Of a stretch of DNA of 64,000 nt, positions 21,629-31,347 are shown one piece after another. A program made the translations under genes and the position numbers. Under the pieces are notes generated by a model. That model was not told the origin of the DNA, searched no databases, and saw nothing but the letters and a program-made list of their open reading frames with translations. This stretch comes from Geopseudomonas sagittaria (GTDB taxonomy: Bacteria > Pseudomonadota > Gammaproteobacteria > Pseudomonadales > Pseudomonadaceae). How positions within the stretch are numbered: position 1 is the stretch's first letter; each line of letters begins with the position of its first letter. The DNA is taken from contig NZ_FOXM01000006.1 of the NCBI RefSeq assembly GCF_900115715.1, positions 236,366-300,365 on the forward strand. The letters are read 5' to 3'.

Positions 21629-23875
21629 ATGCAATTACGTGATTGGGCTGCCCTTGTCGCTGTAGCACTGGCGGTGGCTGCCGTACCTCCAGCCATCGCC
21701 GTACCGGCGGACTCCGCCGTCTCATCGCCATCGGCGGGCAGTCTCAAACGGCCGCGGATCTGCCTGGTCCTCTCCGGCGGTGGCGCGCGCGGCGCGGCGC
21801 ATGTCGGGGTGATCAAGGTGCTCGAGGAGTACCGCGTGCCGATCGACTGCATCGCCGGCACCAGCATGGGCGCCCTGGTCGGCGGCACCTACGCGACCGG
21901 CTCGTCGGTGCCGGAGATGGAGGCGGTGCTGGAGGTCATCTCCACCGAGATGCTGTTCAAGGAAGACCCACCGCGCCAGGAACGCTCCATGCGCCGCAAG
22001 CAGGACGACTACGGCATCCTGTTCAGCCCCGAGGTCGGTCTGGACAAGGGCGAGTTGAAGTTCGGCAAGGGCATCGTCTCCGGGGTGCAGCTGGAAACCG
22101 TATTGCGCCGGCTGGCCAAGGCCAGGGGCCACCACCAGTTCGACAGGCTGCCCATTCCCTATCGAGCCGTGGCGACCGACCTGGTGACCGGCAAGGCCGT
22201 GGTATTCCGCGACGGCGAGCTGGCCAACGTGATGCGCGCCAGCATGTCGGTGCCCGGCGCAGTGGCGCCGGCCGAGTTCGACGGCAGGATCCTGGTCGAC
22301 GGCATGCTCACCAGCAACCTGCCGGTGCAGACCGCCCGCGAGGAGCTGGACGCCGACATCATCATCGCCGTCAACGTCGGCACACCGCTGCTCAAGCGCG
22401 AACAACTGACCGGGATCTTCGGCGTGTCCAACCAGATGCTCAGCATCCTCACCGAGCAGAACGTGCAGGCCTCGCTGGCCACGCTTCAACCCGACGACAT
22501 CCTCATTTCCCCGGAGCTGGGCGACTTTTCCACCGGTGACTTCGACCATCTGGAACAGATCGCCCCCTTGGGTGAGGTGGCGGCACGCAAGGTCGCCGAC
22601 CGGCTCGCCCGGCTGTCCATCCCGGCCGGCGAATACGCCGCGCTGCGCGAACGCCAGATGGTCGCCGTGGTGCCCGACCTGCGCCCGGTCGACGAGATCC
22701 GCTTCGAGAACCTCAAGCGCGTGCATCCGCAGACCGCGCATGCCGCCCTGGACACCAAGGTCGGCGAACCGATCGACCAGACGACGCTCGACCGCGACAT
22801 GCGCCGCCTCTACGGCAGCGACGACTTCGAGCACGTGAATTACCGCTTCATCGAGGAACCGGGCAAACGCATCCTGGCGGTGGATGCGGTGGAGAAAGCC
22901 TGGGGACCCAACTACCTGCGCTTCGGCCTGGGTCTGTCCAGCGATTTCAGCGGCGATGCGTTCTTCAACATCCTCGGCAGCTATCGCAAGACCTGGCTCA
23001 ACGACCGCGGCGCCGAGTGGCGCACCGATGTGCAACTCGGCCACACCTCGGGCCTGTACACCGAGCTCTACCAGCCATTCAGCGCCGATAGCCCGCTGTT
23101 CATCGCGCCCCATGCCGCCATCGAGCGGACCACGACCGATCTCTACCGGGACGACGACCGCGTGGCGACCTACGAGAAGACCTCCATGCTCGCCGGCGTG
23201 GACCTGGGCAGCCAGTTCAGCCGCTATGGCGAACTGCGTGTCGGCATGCTGGGTGGCCGCCTCAAACCGCAACTGGACACCGGGCCAGACGCTCTCTCGC
23301 CGGGCGAGTCGCGGATCATCCAGGGGGCATTCACCGCCCGGCTGACGCTCGACCAGCTCGACAGCGTGCACTTCCCACGCTCGGGCTGGCGCGCCGGAGC
23401 CAGCATCTTCGACTCGACCGACACGCTCGGCGCTGACGACGAATACACCAAGTGGGACGCCGACGCCAATGGCGCGATTTCATTCGGCAACCACACCGTC
23501 AACCTCGGCATCAAGGTCGGCGACAAGCTCGGCGACGACCCCTTGCCGCGCTACGACCAGTTCCAGTGGGGCGGATTCCTGACGGGATCCGGCTACTCCA
23601 CCGGCCAGTTGCTGGGCGAGGAACTGGAGTTCGCCAGGCTGATGTATTACCACCGGATCCTGGAGGGCAGCATTTTCGAGGGTGCCTACAGCGGCTTTTC
23701 GCTGGAGGCCAGCCGGATCGGCAAGCCGCTGGTACCCGGCAACTCGGAGGACTGGCTCAGGTCCGCCGCCATCTTCATCGCCGCGGACAGCCCGCTCGGT
23801 CCCGTCTATCTGGGCTACGGGCATGCAGAGGATGGCAACAGCAGCTTCTATTTCTATCTGGGAAGACCGTTTTAG
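21629..23875 (+). CDS. plpD: PlpD-like patatin phospholipase, type Vd autotransporter
   Basis: A 748-residue outer-membrane-linked lipase. A signal peptide is followed by a patatin domain with oxyanion loop GGGARG (50-55), nucleophile Ser79 in GTSMG and the catalytic Asp in ILVDGML. A POTRA-like segment (VDEIRFENLKRVHPQTAHAA) comes next, then a C-terminal 16-strand-type barrel ending FYLGRPF. This is the layout of Pseudomonas PlpD (type V secretion, subtype d), whose lipase cleaves phospholipids. GGGAG lies 8 bases before the ATG at 21629; an ATG two codons earlier is possible. Confidence 0.92.
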   Translation: MQLRDWAALVAVALAVAAVPPAIAVPADSAVSSPSAGSLKRPRICLVLSGGGARGAAHVGVIKVLEEYRVPIDCIAGTSMGALVGGTYATGSSVPEMEAVLEVISTEMLFKEDPPRQERSMRRKQDDYGILFSPEVGLDKGELKFGKGIVSGVQLETVLRRLAKARGHHQFDRLPIPYRAVATDLVTGKAVVFRDGELANVMRASMSVPGAVAPAEFDGRILVDGMLTSNLPVQTAREELDADIIIAVNVGTPLLKREQLTGIFGVSNQMLSILTEQNVQASLATLQPDDILISPELGDFSTGDFDHLEQIAPLGEVAARKVADRLARLSIPAGEYAALRERQMVAVVPDLRPVDEIRFENLKRVHPQTAHAALDTKVGEPIDQTTLDRDMRRLYGSDDFEHVNYRFIEEPGKRILAVDAVEKAWGPNYLRFGLGLSSDFSGDAFFNILGSYRKTWLNDRGAEWRTDVQLGHTSGLYTELYQPFSADSPLFIAPHAAIERTTTDLYRDDDRVATYEKTSMLAGVDLGSQFSRYGELRVGMLGGRLKPQLDTGPDALSPGESRIIQGAFTARLTLDQLDSVHFPRSGWRAGASIFDSTDTLGADDEYTKWDADANGAISFGNHTVNLGIKVGDKLGDDPLPRYDQFQWGGFLTGSGYSTGQLLGEELEFARLMYYHRILEGSIFEGAYSGFSLEASRIGKPLVPGNSEDWLRSAAIFIAADSPLGPVYLGYGHAEDGNSSFYFYLGRPF

Positions 23876-23954
23876 GTTCTGGACGTGAATACCACGGCCA
23901 ACTGATGACCACTACAGAGCGCAGCTGCGCAACAGCAATCCAGCAGGGGCAGCC

Positions 23955-25361
23955 ATGAGCACCGGGAAGAAATCGACCAGCAAGACCAAGACCAAAGCCG
24001 CCGAGGCCGCCCCGGTTTTCCGCTCCCGCGACGAGCGCATCAACACCGGGCGAGCGCTGCGCGATAAGGTCTCGCGCAGCAGCCATGCCGCCTGGACGCC
24101 ACCAACCAAGCACCGCGATCCCATTGCCATCCTCGAGAAATCCAACAAGGACCGCCTGCCGGAACTGGTGCCGATCCGCTACGGCCGCATGCTGCGCAGC
24201 CCCTTCGCCTTCCTGCGCGGCTCGGCAGCGCTGATGGCCCACGATCTCGCCACCACCCCCGACACCGGCATCCGGGTGCAGGCCTGCGGCGACTGCCACC
24301 TGATGAATTTCGGCCTGTTCGCCACTCCGGAACGCAATCTGGTCCTCGATCTCAACGACTTCGACGAAACCCTTCCCGCCCCCTGGGAATGGGACATCAA
24401 ACGGCTGGCCGCCAGTTTCGCGGTCGCCGGGCGCGACAACCGGCTGTCCGATAGCGAGTCGCGGGACGCGGCTGTGGCCTGTGTGCTCGCCTATCGGGAG
24501 AACCTGCGCGAATACTCCAGGATGAACCCTCTGGAGGTCTGGTACTCGCGCCTGGACGAGGCAACCCTGATCGAGATGGCGCCGGATGAAAAGGTGAGAA
24601 AGCTGCGCCAGCAACTCGCCGACAAGGCCCGCGAGCGGGTGGTCGAAAACGTCTTCCCCAAGCTGGCCGAGCAGGTGGCCGGGCACCCCCGCATCGTCGA
24701 TCAACCGCCGATCATCTACCACGTCGCCGATCCCGAGTTCATGGACAAAGTTCACGAGGGACTGGAGGACTACCGGGCGACACTGTCAGACGAACGCCGT
24801 GTGCTCCTGGACCGTTATCGCATGGTGGACGCCGCCATAAAGGTGGTGGGCATCGGCAGCGTCGGCACTCGCTGCTTCATCGTGCTGATGTTCTCCGAAG
24901 AAAACCACCCGCTGATTCTCCAGCTCAAGGAAGCCTGTCACTCGGTCCTCGAGCCCTATGCGGGGAAAAGCCACTATGAGAATCAGGGCCAGCGCATCGT
25001 CATGGGGCAACGGCTGATGCAGTCCTCCAGCGACATTTTTCTCGGCTGGGCGCGCGGCCGAGGTGGGCGTGACTTTTTCGTGCGTCAGTTGCGCGACATG
25101 AAAATGTCCATCCCCATGGAGGGAATTTCAGCCACACAACTCAAGCGCTACGCCGGACTCTGTGGCCTGGTGCTGGCCCGCGCCCATGCCAAGTCGGGCG
25201 ATGCCGCGACCATCAGCGGCTACCTGGGCAAGGGTGACACCTTCGACGAGGCACTGGGCGACTTCGCCCTGGCCTATGCTGACCAGACCGAGCAGGACCA
25301 CGCGGTGCTGGTGGAGGCCGTGAACTCCGGACGGCTGCAGGCGCTTGTCGAGGAGGAGTAG
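23955..25361 (+). CDS. DUF2252 family protein
   Basis: A 468-residue cytoplasmic protein with a Lys-rich N-terminus (MSTGKKSTSKTKTKAAE) and the DUF2252 signatures RYGRMLRSPFAFLRGSAALM, GDCHLMNFGLFATPERNLVL and DLNDFDETLPAPWEWDIKRL. The family resembles aminoglycoside-phosphotransferase-like kinase folds, but its substrate is unknown. It starts 79 bases after plpD and ends 39 bases before the FadL-type gene, which suggests one transcript. Confidence 0.85.
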   Translation: MSTGKKSTSKTKTKAAEAAPVFRSRDERINTGRALRDKVSRSSHAAWTPPTKHRDPIAILEKSNKDRLPELVPIRYGRMLRSPFAFLRGSAALMAHDLATTPDTGIRVQACGDCHLMNFGLFATPERNLVLDLNDFDETLPAPWEWDIKRLAASFAVAGRDNRLSDSESRDAAVACVLAYRENLREYSRMNPLEVWYSRLDEATLIEMAPDEKVRKLRQQLADKARERVVENVFPKLAEQVAGHPRIVDQPPIIYHVADPEFMDKVHEGLEDYRATLSDERRVLLDRYRMVDAAIKVVGIGSVGTRCFIVLMFSEENHPLILQLKEACHSVLEPYAGKSHYENQGQRIVMGQRLMQSSSDIFLGWARGRGGRDFFVRQLRDMKMSIPMEGISATQLKRYAGLCGLVLARAHAKSGDAATISGYLGKGDTFDEALGDFALAYADQTEQDHAVLVEAVNSGRLQALVEEE

Positions 25362-25400
25362 TGCCCGGGGCCCCGCCCACACCGAACTGCAGGGGGACTG

Positions 25401-26663
25401 ATGATGCTCAAGCCGCTGACTGGATGTCTGCTCTGTCTCGGCCTGCCCATATGGGCACATGCCGGCGGGATCTTGCTGGATGAGATCGGCACCGATAATA
25501 CGGGCCTGGTCAATGCGGGTAGCGCGGCCCGGGCGCAGGGGCCCGCGACCATCGCCAGCAACCCGGCCGGTATGAGTTATCTCGACGGTACGCAAATCGC
25601 TGCCGGCGCCCAACTCCTGTTTGGCGACCTCAGCTTCGAGCGCGACAGCTCGACAACCAGCACCGGGGGTAACGGCGGCAATGCGCTGCCGCTGATACCA
25701 GGCGCCAACCTGTTCGCAAGTCTTCAGGTGGATGAGCATTGGAGCCTTGGTTTTGGTTTCTACGGCGACTTCGGTCTGGCGCTGGACTATGACGATGACT
25801 GGGCGGGGCGCTATCAGGTCCAGGACTCCAGCATCATCGGTGTGTCTTTGGTGCCCAGTGCGAGTTATCGCGTCAACGACGCGTGGTCGCTGGGCGTTGG
25901 GCTCAGGGCCATGTACACCATGCTGGAGACCGAGGCGGCGATCGATCGGGCACCGTTCGCTCTGCTAGAGCGTGCGGACGGGCAGTTCTCCTATGAAGAC
26001 CAGACCTGGGGCTATGGCGCCAGGATAGGAGTCATCCATACCCCACGGCCAGGTACGCGTATCGGTCTCGCCTATACCAGCCCGATCGATCTGGACTTTG
26101 ACGAACACCTGAACGTCGATGGCTCCGGCCCCGCCCTGGCGCGTCTGGACAATTCGAAGATCCAGCTCGACACGACGGTGCCACAAACCCTGACGCTCAG
26201 CCTCTATCAGCAGCTCGATCAGCAATGGGCCGTGCTGGCGACCCTCAACTGGCAGGACTGGTCGGAGTTCGGCGAGATCGGCGTGGAAGTCGACACCACT
26301 GCAAGCACCGCACAAGCGCGGACCATCGATGCCAACTACAAGGATACCTGGCAGCTCGCCATGGGCGCCCAGTACCAGGCGACCCCGCAGCTGCTGTGGA
26401 ACGTCGGCGCCGCCTACGACTCGTCAGCCGTGTCCGACTCCGACCGCTCGGTATTGCTGCCCATGGCGGCTTCATGGCGCCTGGGCACCGGGGCGACCTA
26501 TCGCCTGGATCGAGACACCGACCTGAACGTCAGCTGGGACCTGATCTGGTTCGGCGACATGCCGGTCGAGCAAACCAAGTCGCTTTCCGGTGAGCGCCTC
26601 TCTGGCGAGTTCAAGGACGCCTGGGTTCAGACCCTGACGGGCAACATGACCTGGCGTTTCTGA
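25401..26663 (+). CDS. FadL/OmpP1 family outer-membrane transporter
   Basis: A 420-residue outer-membrane protein with a signal peptide (cleavage near IWAHA-GG). The FadL signature NAGSAARAQGPATIASNPAG follows, then a long beta-rich barrel ending MTWRF with a terminal Phe. The family imports long-chain fatty acids or other hydrophobic compounds by lateral diffusion. Following a secreted phospholipase gene, a role in taking up released fatty acids is plausible but unproven. Two ATGs (25401, 25404) are possible; GGGGGA precedes both. Confidence 0.85.
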   Translation: MMLKPLTGCLLCLGLPIWAHAGGILLDEIGTDNTGLVNAGSAARAQGPATIASNPAGMSYLDGTQIAAGAQLLFGDLSFERDSSTTSTGGNGGNALPLIPGANLFASLQVDEHWSLGFGFYGDFGLALDYDDDWAGRYQVQDSSIIGVSLVPSASYRVNDAWSLGVGLRAMYTMLETEAAIDRAPFALLERADGQFSYEDQTWGYGARIGVIHTPRPGTRIGLAYTSPIDLDFDEHLNVDGSGPALARLDNSKIQLDTTVPQTLTLSLYQQLDQQWAVLATLNWQDWSEFGEIGVEVDTTASTAQARTIDANYKDTWQLAMGAQYQATPQLLWNVGAAYDSSAVSDSDRSVLLPMAASWRLGTGATYRLDRDTDLNVSWDLIWFGDMPVEQTKSLSGERLSGEFKDAWVQTLTGNMTWRF

Positions 26664-26694
26664 GGGAGCCGACGATTGCCAATCGCTCCCTCAG
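26660..26694. terminator. Bidirectional terminator between convergent genes
   Basis: CTGAGGGAGC (26660-26669) and GCTCCCTCAG (26685-26694) form a perfect 10-bp stem with a small nested GATT/AATC stem inside. It overlaps both stop codons, those of the FadL-type gene and the solute-binding-protein gene. Confidence 0.7.
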
Positions 26695-27722
26695 CGACCG
26701 GCTTCCTGCGCCTTCAAGGCCTCGGAGATGACCGACACATCGAGGATATTGCGGACATCCACTTCCTCGGCAATCACCTCTTCTTCGAGCAGGAAGGTCA
26801 CCAGATAGCCGAGGCGGCGATGGAACTCCGCCCCCTTGACCAGCGAATAGCGATAGCGGGGATCCACCCAAAGGGACAGATCGGGCGGTGGTGAGTTTTC
26901 GTAAATCGCCTCGGCCCACTCCTCCTTGATGCTCATCTCCTGCGCCAGCGCCTTGATGCCGATTTCGGGGCTCTTCTGCATGACGTCGCTGGCCATCAGC
27001 AGCGCGCGAAGAAAGCGCACTGCCGCCTCCCGGTTGTCCCGCAGCCATTCGCTGCGCGCAGCGTAGACCGACACCGAGGCGTAGATGCCCATCCCTCCCT
27101 CGGTGACGATGAGGCGGCCGTTCGCCTCATGCACCATCTTCTGCATCCAGGGTTCCCAGACCATGGCGGCGTCGATCTTGTTGCTGGCCAGCGCGCTCAA
27201 CTGCTCCGCGGGAGTCATGTCGAACAGTTGGACCTGATCGCGGCGGATGCCCAGCTGGCGCAGGGCCATCATCAGTCCGAAGTGGGCCGTCGAGCCGCGG
27301 CAGAAGCCGATGCGCTTGCCGGCCAGGTCGGCGACCGTTTCTATGCCGCTGTCCTTGCGGGCGACCAGGCCCTCGCCGTAGGCGTTCTCCGGATTGATCC
27401 CGACCACCACCCAGTCGACGCCCTGGGTCAGTCCGCTGAGGAAGGGCACGCTGCCGATGGAGGCCACATCGATGCTCTGCTCCCGCGCCGCGGCAATCAT
27501 CGGCGGCCCGGCGACGAACTTGACGAACGTCGGCCGCAGACCGGCCTGTTCGAACAGCTGCAGATCCCTGGCCACCAGCAACAGCCAGTCAGTGTTCGCC
27601 TGGAAACCGATGGTCATCGGCAGCGGGCTGCGCTCCGCTGAGCGGGGATTGGCATGCACCGCTCCCAGACCTGGCAGTAACAGCATGCCGAGAAACACCA
27701 GTACCGCACTGTTGAGCCTCAT
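26691..27722 (-). CDS. SsuA/NMT1-type periplasmic substrate-binding protein
   Basis: A 343-residue periplasmic protein with a signal peptide (MRLNSAVLVFLGMLLLPGLG to about VHANP) and a type-II binding-protein fold of the nitrate/sulfonate/taurine family: GFQANTDWLLLVARDLQLFE, IDVASIGSVPFLSG, DLAGKRIGFCRGSTAHFGLM and AAMVWEPWMQKM. Cognate ABC permease and ATPase genes are not adjacent. It is the last gene of a minus-strand run, 23 bases after the lipoprotein gene. The substrate is unknown. AGGAGA precedes the start. Confidence 0.85.
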   Translation of the reverse strand: MRLNSAVLVFLGMLLLPGLGAVHANPRSAERSPLPMTIGFQANTDWLLLVARDLQLFEQAGLRPTFVKFVAGPPMIAAAREQSIDVASIGSVPFLSGLTQGVDWVVVGINPENAYGEGLVARKDSGIETVADLAGKRIGFCRGSTAHFGLMMALRQLGIRRDQVQLFDMTPAEQLSALASNKIDAAMVWEPWMQKMVHEANGRLIVTEGGMGIYASVSVYAARSEWLRDNREAAVRFLRALLMASDVMQKSPEIGIKALAQEMSIKEEWAEAIYENSPPPDLSLWVDPRYRYSLVKGAEFHRRLGYLVTFLLEEEVIAEEVDVRNILDVSVISEALKAQEAGR

Positions 27723-27745
27723 TCGCTATCTCCTTTCAGCCCGTC

Positions 27746-28843
27746 TCAGCGCGTCGTCGGAATGGTCAGGATGGGCGCGGCTTCATGACCTCGGGTCTCG
27801 ACGAAGGTGAAGAGAAACATGATCGACGAGAACACCTGCTTGGAAGGGATATCCCGGTTGTCGATGTAGAACCAGTAGCCCTGATAGGGAACGGCCACGA
27901 AGGCGTCGCTCGGCGGTTGGGCAGAAGTCGCCACCTGAATCAGTGGCGGAATCGCCCCGCCGGGTCCGATATCGCCTTCCGCGGTCGGCCGCACCCGCTT
28001 CTCCGCTACGTGCGCCTCGGGCACCGAAATGTACGCCGCGATGTCGACGAGAATCTCGTAGATCGAGCGGGTCAGCAGGGCGATTTCCCGGTCGTTGCCG
28101 GCCACCGTCCCGTAGATGACACGGTATTCCCGGGCGGCGGGATCCAGGCCGAGCAGCCGCGCTACATTGCGCAGCGCGCTTTCCTCGGCGGCCGCGGTCC
28201 TCGGGCGGAAAATCATCTGCAGCGTCGGCTCGCCCCCCGTCTGCTGGACGCGCATGCCGATGTCGCCCGACGACTGCAGTCGCTCGAGGTTCGGCAGCAG
28301 GGCGTAGAACTCGGGGTTGGCCCGGCGCACGAACAGGCGGCCGACCCGGCGGTTGTCGACGCCGTTCACCGACTGGACCGAGGTGCGGAACACCTCCTCC
28401 ACCGGATTGCCGGCCTGGATGATATTGAGGATCACCGAGGGTGGAATTGGCGTCATCAGCGAACGGGCGAAGCGTTCGCCGCTCATGGGCGTGTAGGTGA
28501 TGGTCGGACTGTCGTTGAAGGTAGCCCCGGCCGCCATGCCCACCGAGCTGGTGATGGCATTGGCCGCCGGGGTGCCGTCATACTGGTTGACCGCCGCGCT
28601 GGCCGCGAAACTGCGCGGGAACGAGTAGCCGGCGACGATCTGCCCGACATCGAGGAACACCGGCGCGTCGCCGTAGCGGATCTTCACCAGGTTGAGCAGC
28701 ATCTGGCTCTTCCACGAGTCGCCCACCGCTGCCGAGTAGTCCAGCCGGTCGCGCTCCACCGTGCCCGGCCCGATGCTCGCGCAGCCAACCACCGCCATGC
28801 ACAACCCCGCCACGCCAAGTGCCGCCACGGAGAATCTGCCCAT
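27746..28843 (-). CDS. Outer-membrane-type lipoprotein of unknown function
   Basis: A 365-residue lipoprotein with lipobox VVGC at Cys21 (MGRFSVAALGVAGLCMAVVG). The mature part carries DSWKSQMLLNLVKIRYGDAP, SGERFARSLMTPIPPSVIL and a C-terminal PYQGYWFYIDNRDIPSKQVF. I do not recognise a named family. It lies between the permease gene (95-base gap) and the second binding-protein gene (23-base gap). Confidence 0.65.
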   Translation of the reverse strand: MGRFSVAALGVAGLCMAVVGCASIGPGTVERDRLDYSAAVGDSWKSQMLLNLVKIRYGDAPVFLDVGQIVAGYSFPRSFAASAAVNQYDGTPAANAITSSVGMAAGATFNDSPTITYTPMSGERFARSLMTPIPPSVILNIIQAGNPVEEVFRTSVQSVNGVDNRRVGRLFVRRANPEFYALLPNLERLQSSGDIGMRVQQTGGEPTLQMIFRPRTAAAEESALRNVARLLGLDPAAREYRVIYGTVAGNDREIALLTRSIYEILVDIAAYISVPEAHVAEKRVRPTAEGDIGPGGAIPPLIQVATSAQPPSDAFVAVPYQGYWFYIDNRDIPSKQVFSSIMFLFTFVETRGHEAAPILTIPTTR

Positions 28844-28938
28844 CGCTCAAGCCCCCTTGCCGAGCCCGGAAAGCCACCCGCCAGTCTGTAGTTCGGCGGC
28901 TCTGTAGTCCCGGCCTGCAGAGCCTTCCCTCTCCATGA

Positions 28939-30279
28939 CTAGCCGGCCAGCCAGAACAGCGCGACCACGTAAAGCGCCGATACCGTCAGCTGCACGAGCG
29001 TGATCGGTACGCCGTAACGCGAAAAGCGCACGAAGGTCACCTTCTCGCCCTGCCCGGCACAGATGCCGACCGTGACGATATTGGCCGAGGCGCCGATCAG
29101 CGTGGCGTTGCCGCCCAGCGTGGCACCGAACATCAGGGCGATGAACACCGGCAGGGTGGCGGCCGGCCAGTCAGTGAAGCTCGCGGCCAGGGCTATCTCC
29201 GGCACCGCCTCGGCGGCCACCAGGTAGCCCTTGGTCATCACCAGCGCCGCGGCCACCACCGGGATATTCGCCAGCAGACTGGAAAGCACGCCGATACCCG
29301 CCAGCAGGGCCAGCGCCACCAGAGTGAACTCGGTTCCGAACCAGGCATGCAGCTTGAGGGCGAAGCCTTGCAGCAGCCCGGTCTGGGTGAAGGCCTGCAC
29401 CAGACAGAAGATCGCGCCGAGAAACACCAGCGTCTTCCAGTCGATATCGCGCAGCACCGCTTCGACCGGCTCGATATGCACCGAATAGACCACCAGCAGT
29501 GCCAGGCTGGCGGCGATGATCGCCACTGCAGGCGGCACGATACGCACCGGCAGCTGCTCGCCGAACAGGAACAGCCCCACCATCAGGGCCAGCACGGCCA
29601 GCGCCAGCAACGCGAAGCCCGGCCTCTTGAGGGGCACGGGCGGCTCCGGTGGCGGCAGCGCGACCCTGGTTTTCCATACCTCGGGCATCAGCCAGGGCAA
29701 CAGCGGGATGACCACCAGCACAGCCAGCAGGCCGGCCAGACTGACCATCTGCAGGTACTGGACAAAGCTCATGCCGATCGAGCTGCCGACCAGGAAGGTC
29801 GCCGGATCGCCCACTAGGGTGAGCATGCCGGCGGCATTGCTGACGATCGCCGTCAGCACCATGGGGCCGACGAAATCCACCTTGAGCGCGCGAGCCACAC
29901 TGATGATCACCGGGGCGAGCAGGATCACCGTGGTGGCGTTGGGCAGGAACGCGCACACCGGGGCGACCAGCAGCACCAGCAGGATCAGGAAGCGCTTGCC
30001 ACTGCCCCCGCTGGCGCGCAGGTAGATCCCGCCGACCCGCTCGAAGATACCGGTGCTGCCCAGCACGCGCGCCACCACCATACCGCCGAACAGCAGGGAA
30101 ATGGGGCCACCTGCCATGCGCATGGCGGCATCCAGCTCGTCCTCTCGGAGAATCCCGCTGACCAGCAGCACGCCCACCCCCAGCAGGGTCGCCACGGCCA
30201 TGTCGATCACATCGAAGGCGATCGCCAGGATCACCGCTGTGAAGACGCCCAGGGTCAGGTAGATCTGCAGGTCGGTCAT
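28939..30279 (-). CDS. ArsB/NhaD (SLC13-like) ion permease
   Basis: A 446-residue inner-membrane protein with about 11-12 hydrophobic segments. Motifs typical of the anion/Na+ permease superfamily are visible: NATTVILLAPVIISVARALK, SNAAGMLTLVGDPATFLVGS and the mirror-image GATLGGNATLIGASANIVTV in the second half. The substrate cannot be told from sequence; citrate, arsenite and sodium transporters share this fold. It starts 13 bases after the upstream amino-acid-type binding-protein gene. GGGGGAGG precedes the start. Confidence 0.85.
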   Translation of the reverse strand: MTDLQIYLTLGVFTAVILAIAFDVIDMAVATLLGVGVLLVSGILREDELDAAMRMAGGPISLLFGGMVVARVLGSTGIFERVGGIYLRASGGSGKRFLILLVLLVAPVCAFLPNATTVILLAPVIISVARALKVDFVGPMVLTAIVSNAAGMLTLVGDPATFLVGSSIGMSFVQYLQMVSLAGLLAVLVVIPLLPWLMPEVWKTRVALPPPEPPVPLKRPGFALLALAVLALMVGLFLFGEQLPVRIVPPAVAIIAASLALLVVYSVHIEPVEAVLRDIDWKTLVFLGAIFCLVQAFTQTGLLQGFALKLHAWFGTEFTLVALALLAGIGVLSSLLANIPVVAAALVMTKGYLVAAEAVPEIALAASFTDWPAATLPVFIALMFGATLGGNATLIGASANIVTVGICAGQGEKVTFVRFSRYGVPITLVQLTVSALYVVALFWLAG

Positions 30280-30292
30280 GCGCCCTCCCCCG

Positions 30293-31324
30293 TCAGTCGA
30301 TCGGCGGCGCGTACATCAGCCCGCCGTCGCTCCATAGCCGGTTCAATCCCCGCTCGATGTTGAGCGGACTGGCGGAACCGAGATTGCGCTCATACAGCTC
30401 GCCATAGTTGCCGACCGCCCGCACCGCCCGGATCACCCAGTCGTCTCGGGCTCCCAGCGCCCGTGCAAGGCGAGTATCGTGGCCGCTCAGCAGGAGCCCC
30501 GTCGCCCCGCCGAACTCCCGCACCTTCGTTTCGACATTGGCCTGGGTCACGCCGTGTTCCTCGGCCAGCACCAGGGCATACAGCACCCAGCGCACCAGGC
30601 TGGTCCACTGCGTATCTTCCGCTGCCAGCACCGGACCGAGCGGCTCCTTGGAAATGCGCTCCGGCAGGATCACGAACGCCTCGGGGCCGCCCGGCGCACG
30701 CAGGCGCATGGCGGCCAGTTCCGCGGAGTCCGAGGTGTAGGCATCACAGCGACCAGCAAAGAAGGCCTCGGCCACCGCCGACGCCGAATCGAGCACCAAC
30801 GGCTGCCAGGCCAGGCCGTGGATACGGGCATGGTCGGCCAGGTTGCCCTCGTGCGTGGTGCCCTTGCCGACACAGACCCGCCCCTCCTTGAAATCGGCCA
30901 GACGGGCGATGCCGCTGGACTTCGCCACCATGAAGGCCTGGCCGTCATAGAACAGTACCGCCGGGAACTGCACCTGCAGCAGCGCCTCGCGGGTCAGCGT
31001 CCAGGTGGTATTGCGCACCAGCAGGTCGATCTTGCGTGCCTGCAGGGCGGGGAAACGGGTAGAGCTCCTGAGCGGCAGGAACGCCACCTTCTCTGCGTCG
31101 CCCAGCAGTGCCGCCGCCACCGCACGGCAGAAGTCGGCGTCGAGACCGCGCCAGCGACCGTCGGCATCCTGCTCGGAAAAGCCGGGAATGCCTTCACTCA
31201 CGCCGCAGCGCAACTCGCCGCGGGCCTTGACGGTGTCCAGCACCTGCCCTGCGTAGGCGGATGCGCCAGGCCATACGGCGAGGAACAGCACCAAGGCCAT
31301 CAGGAATCGCCCGCGCGCCAACAT
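30293..31324 (-). CDS. Amino-acid-type periplasmic binding protein (AapJ-like)
   Basis: A 343-residue periplasmic protein with a signal peptide (cleavage near ASAYAGQ) and the polar amino-acid binding-protein fold: VKARGELRCGVSEGIPGFSE, GLDADFCRAVAAALLGDAEK, FAGRCDAYTSDSAELAAMRL and AVGNYGELYERNLG. This matches the AapJ/YnhJ general L-amino-acid subgroup. No AapQMP permease genes follow; an SLC13-like permease does. The start at 31324 has AGGAGG 4 bases upstream. It begins 23 bases after the RND outer-membrane gene. Confidence 0.88.
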   Translation of the reverse strand: MLARGRFLMALVLFLAVWPGASAYAGQVLDTVKARGELRCGVSEGIPGFSEQDADGRWRGLDADFCRAVAAALLGDAEKVAFLPLRSSTRFPALQARKIDLLVRNTTWTLTREALLQVQFPAVLFYDGQAFMVAKSSGIARLADFKEGRVCVGKGTTHEGNLADHARIHGLAWQPLVLDSASAVAEAFFAGRCDAYTSDSAELAAMRLRAPGGPEAFVILPERISKEPLGPVLAAEDTQWTSLVRWVLYALVLAEEHGVTQANVETKVREFGGATGLLLSGHDTRLARALGARDDWVIRAVRAVGNYGELYERNLGSASPLNIERGLNRLWSDGGLMYAPPID

Positions 31325-31347
31325 AAAACCTCCTGGCACAGAGGAGC

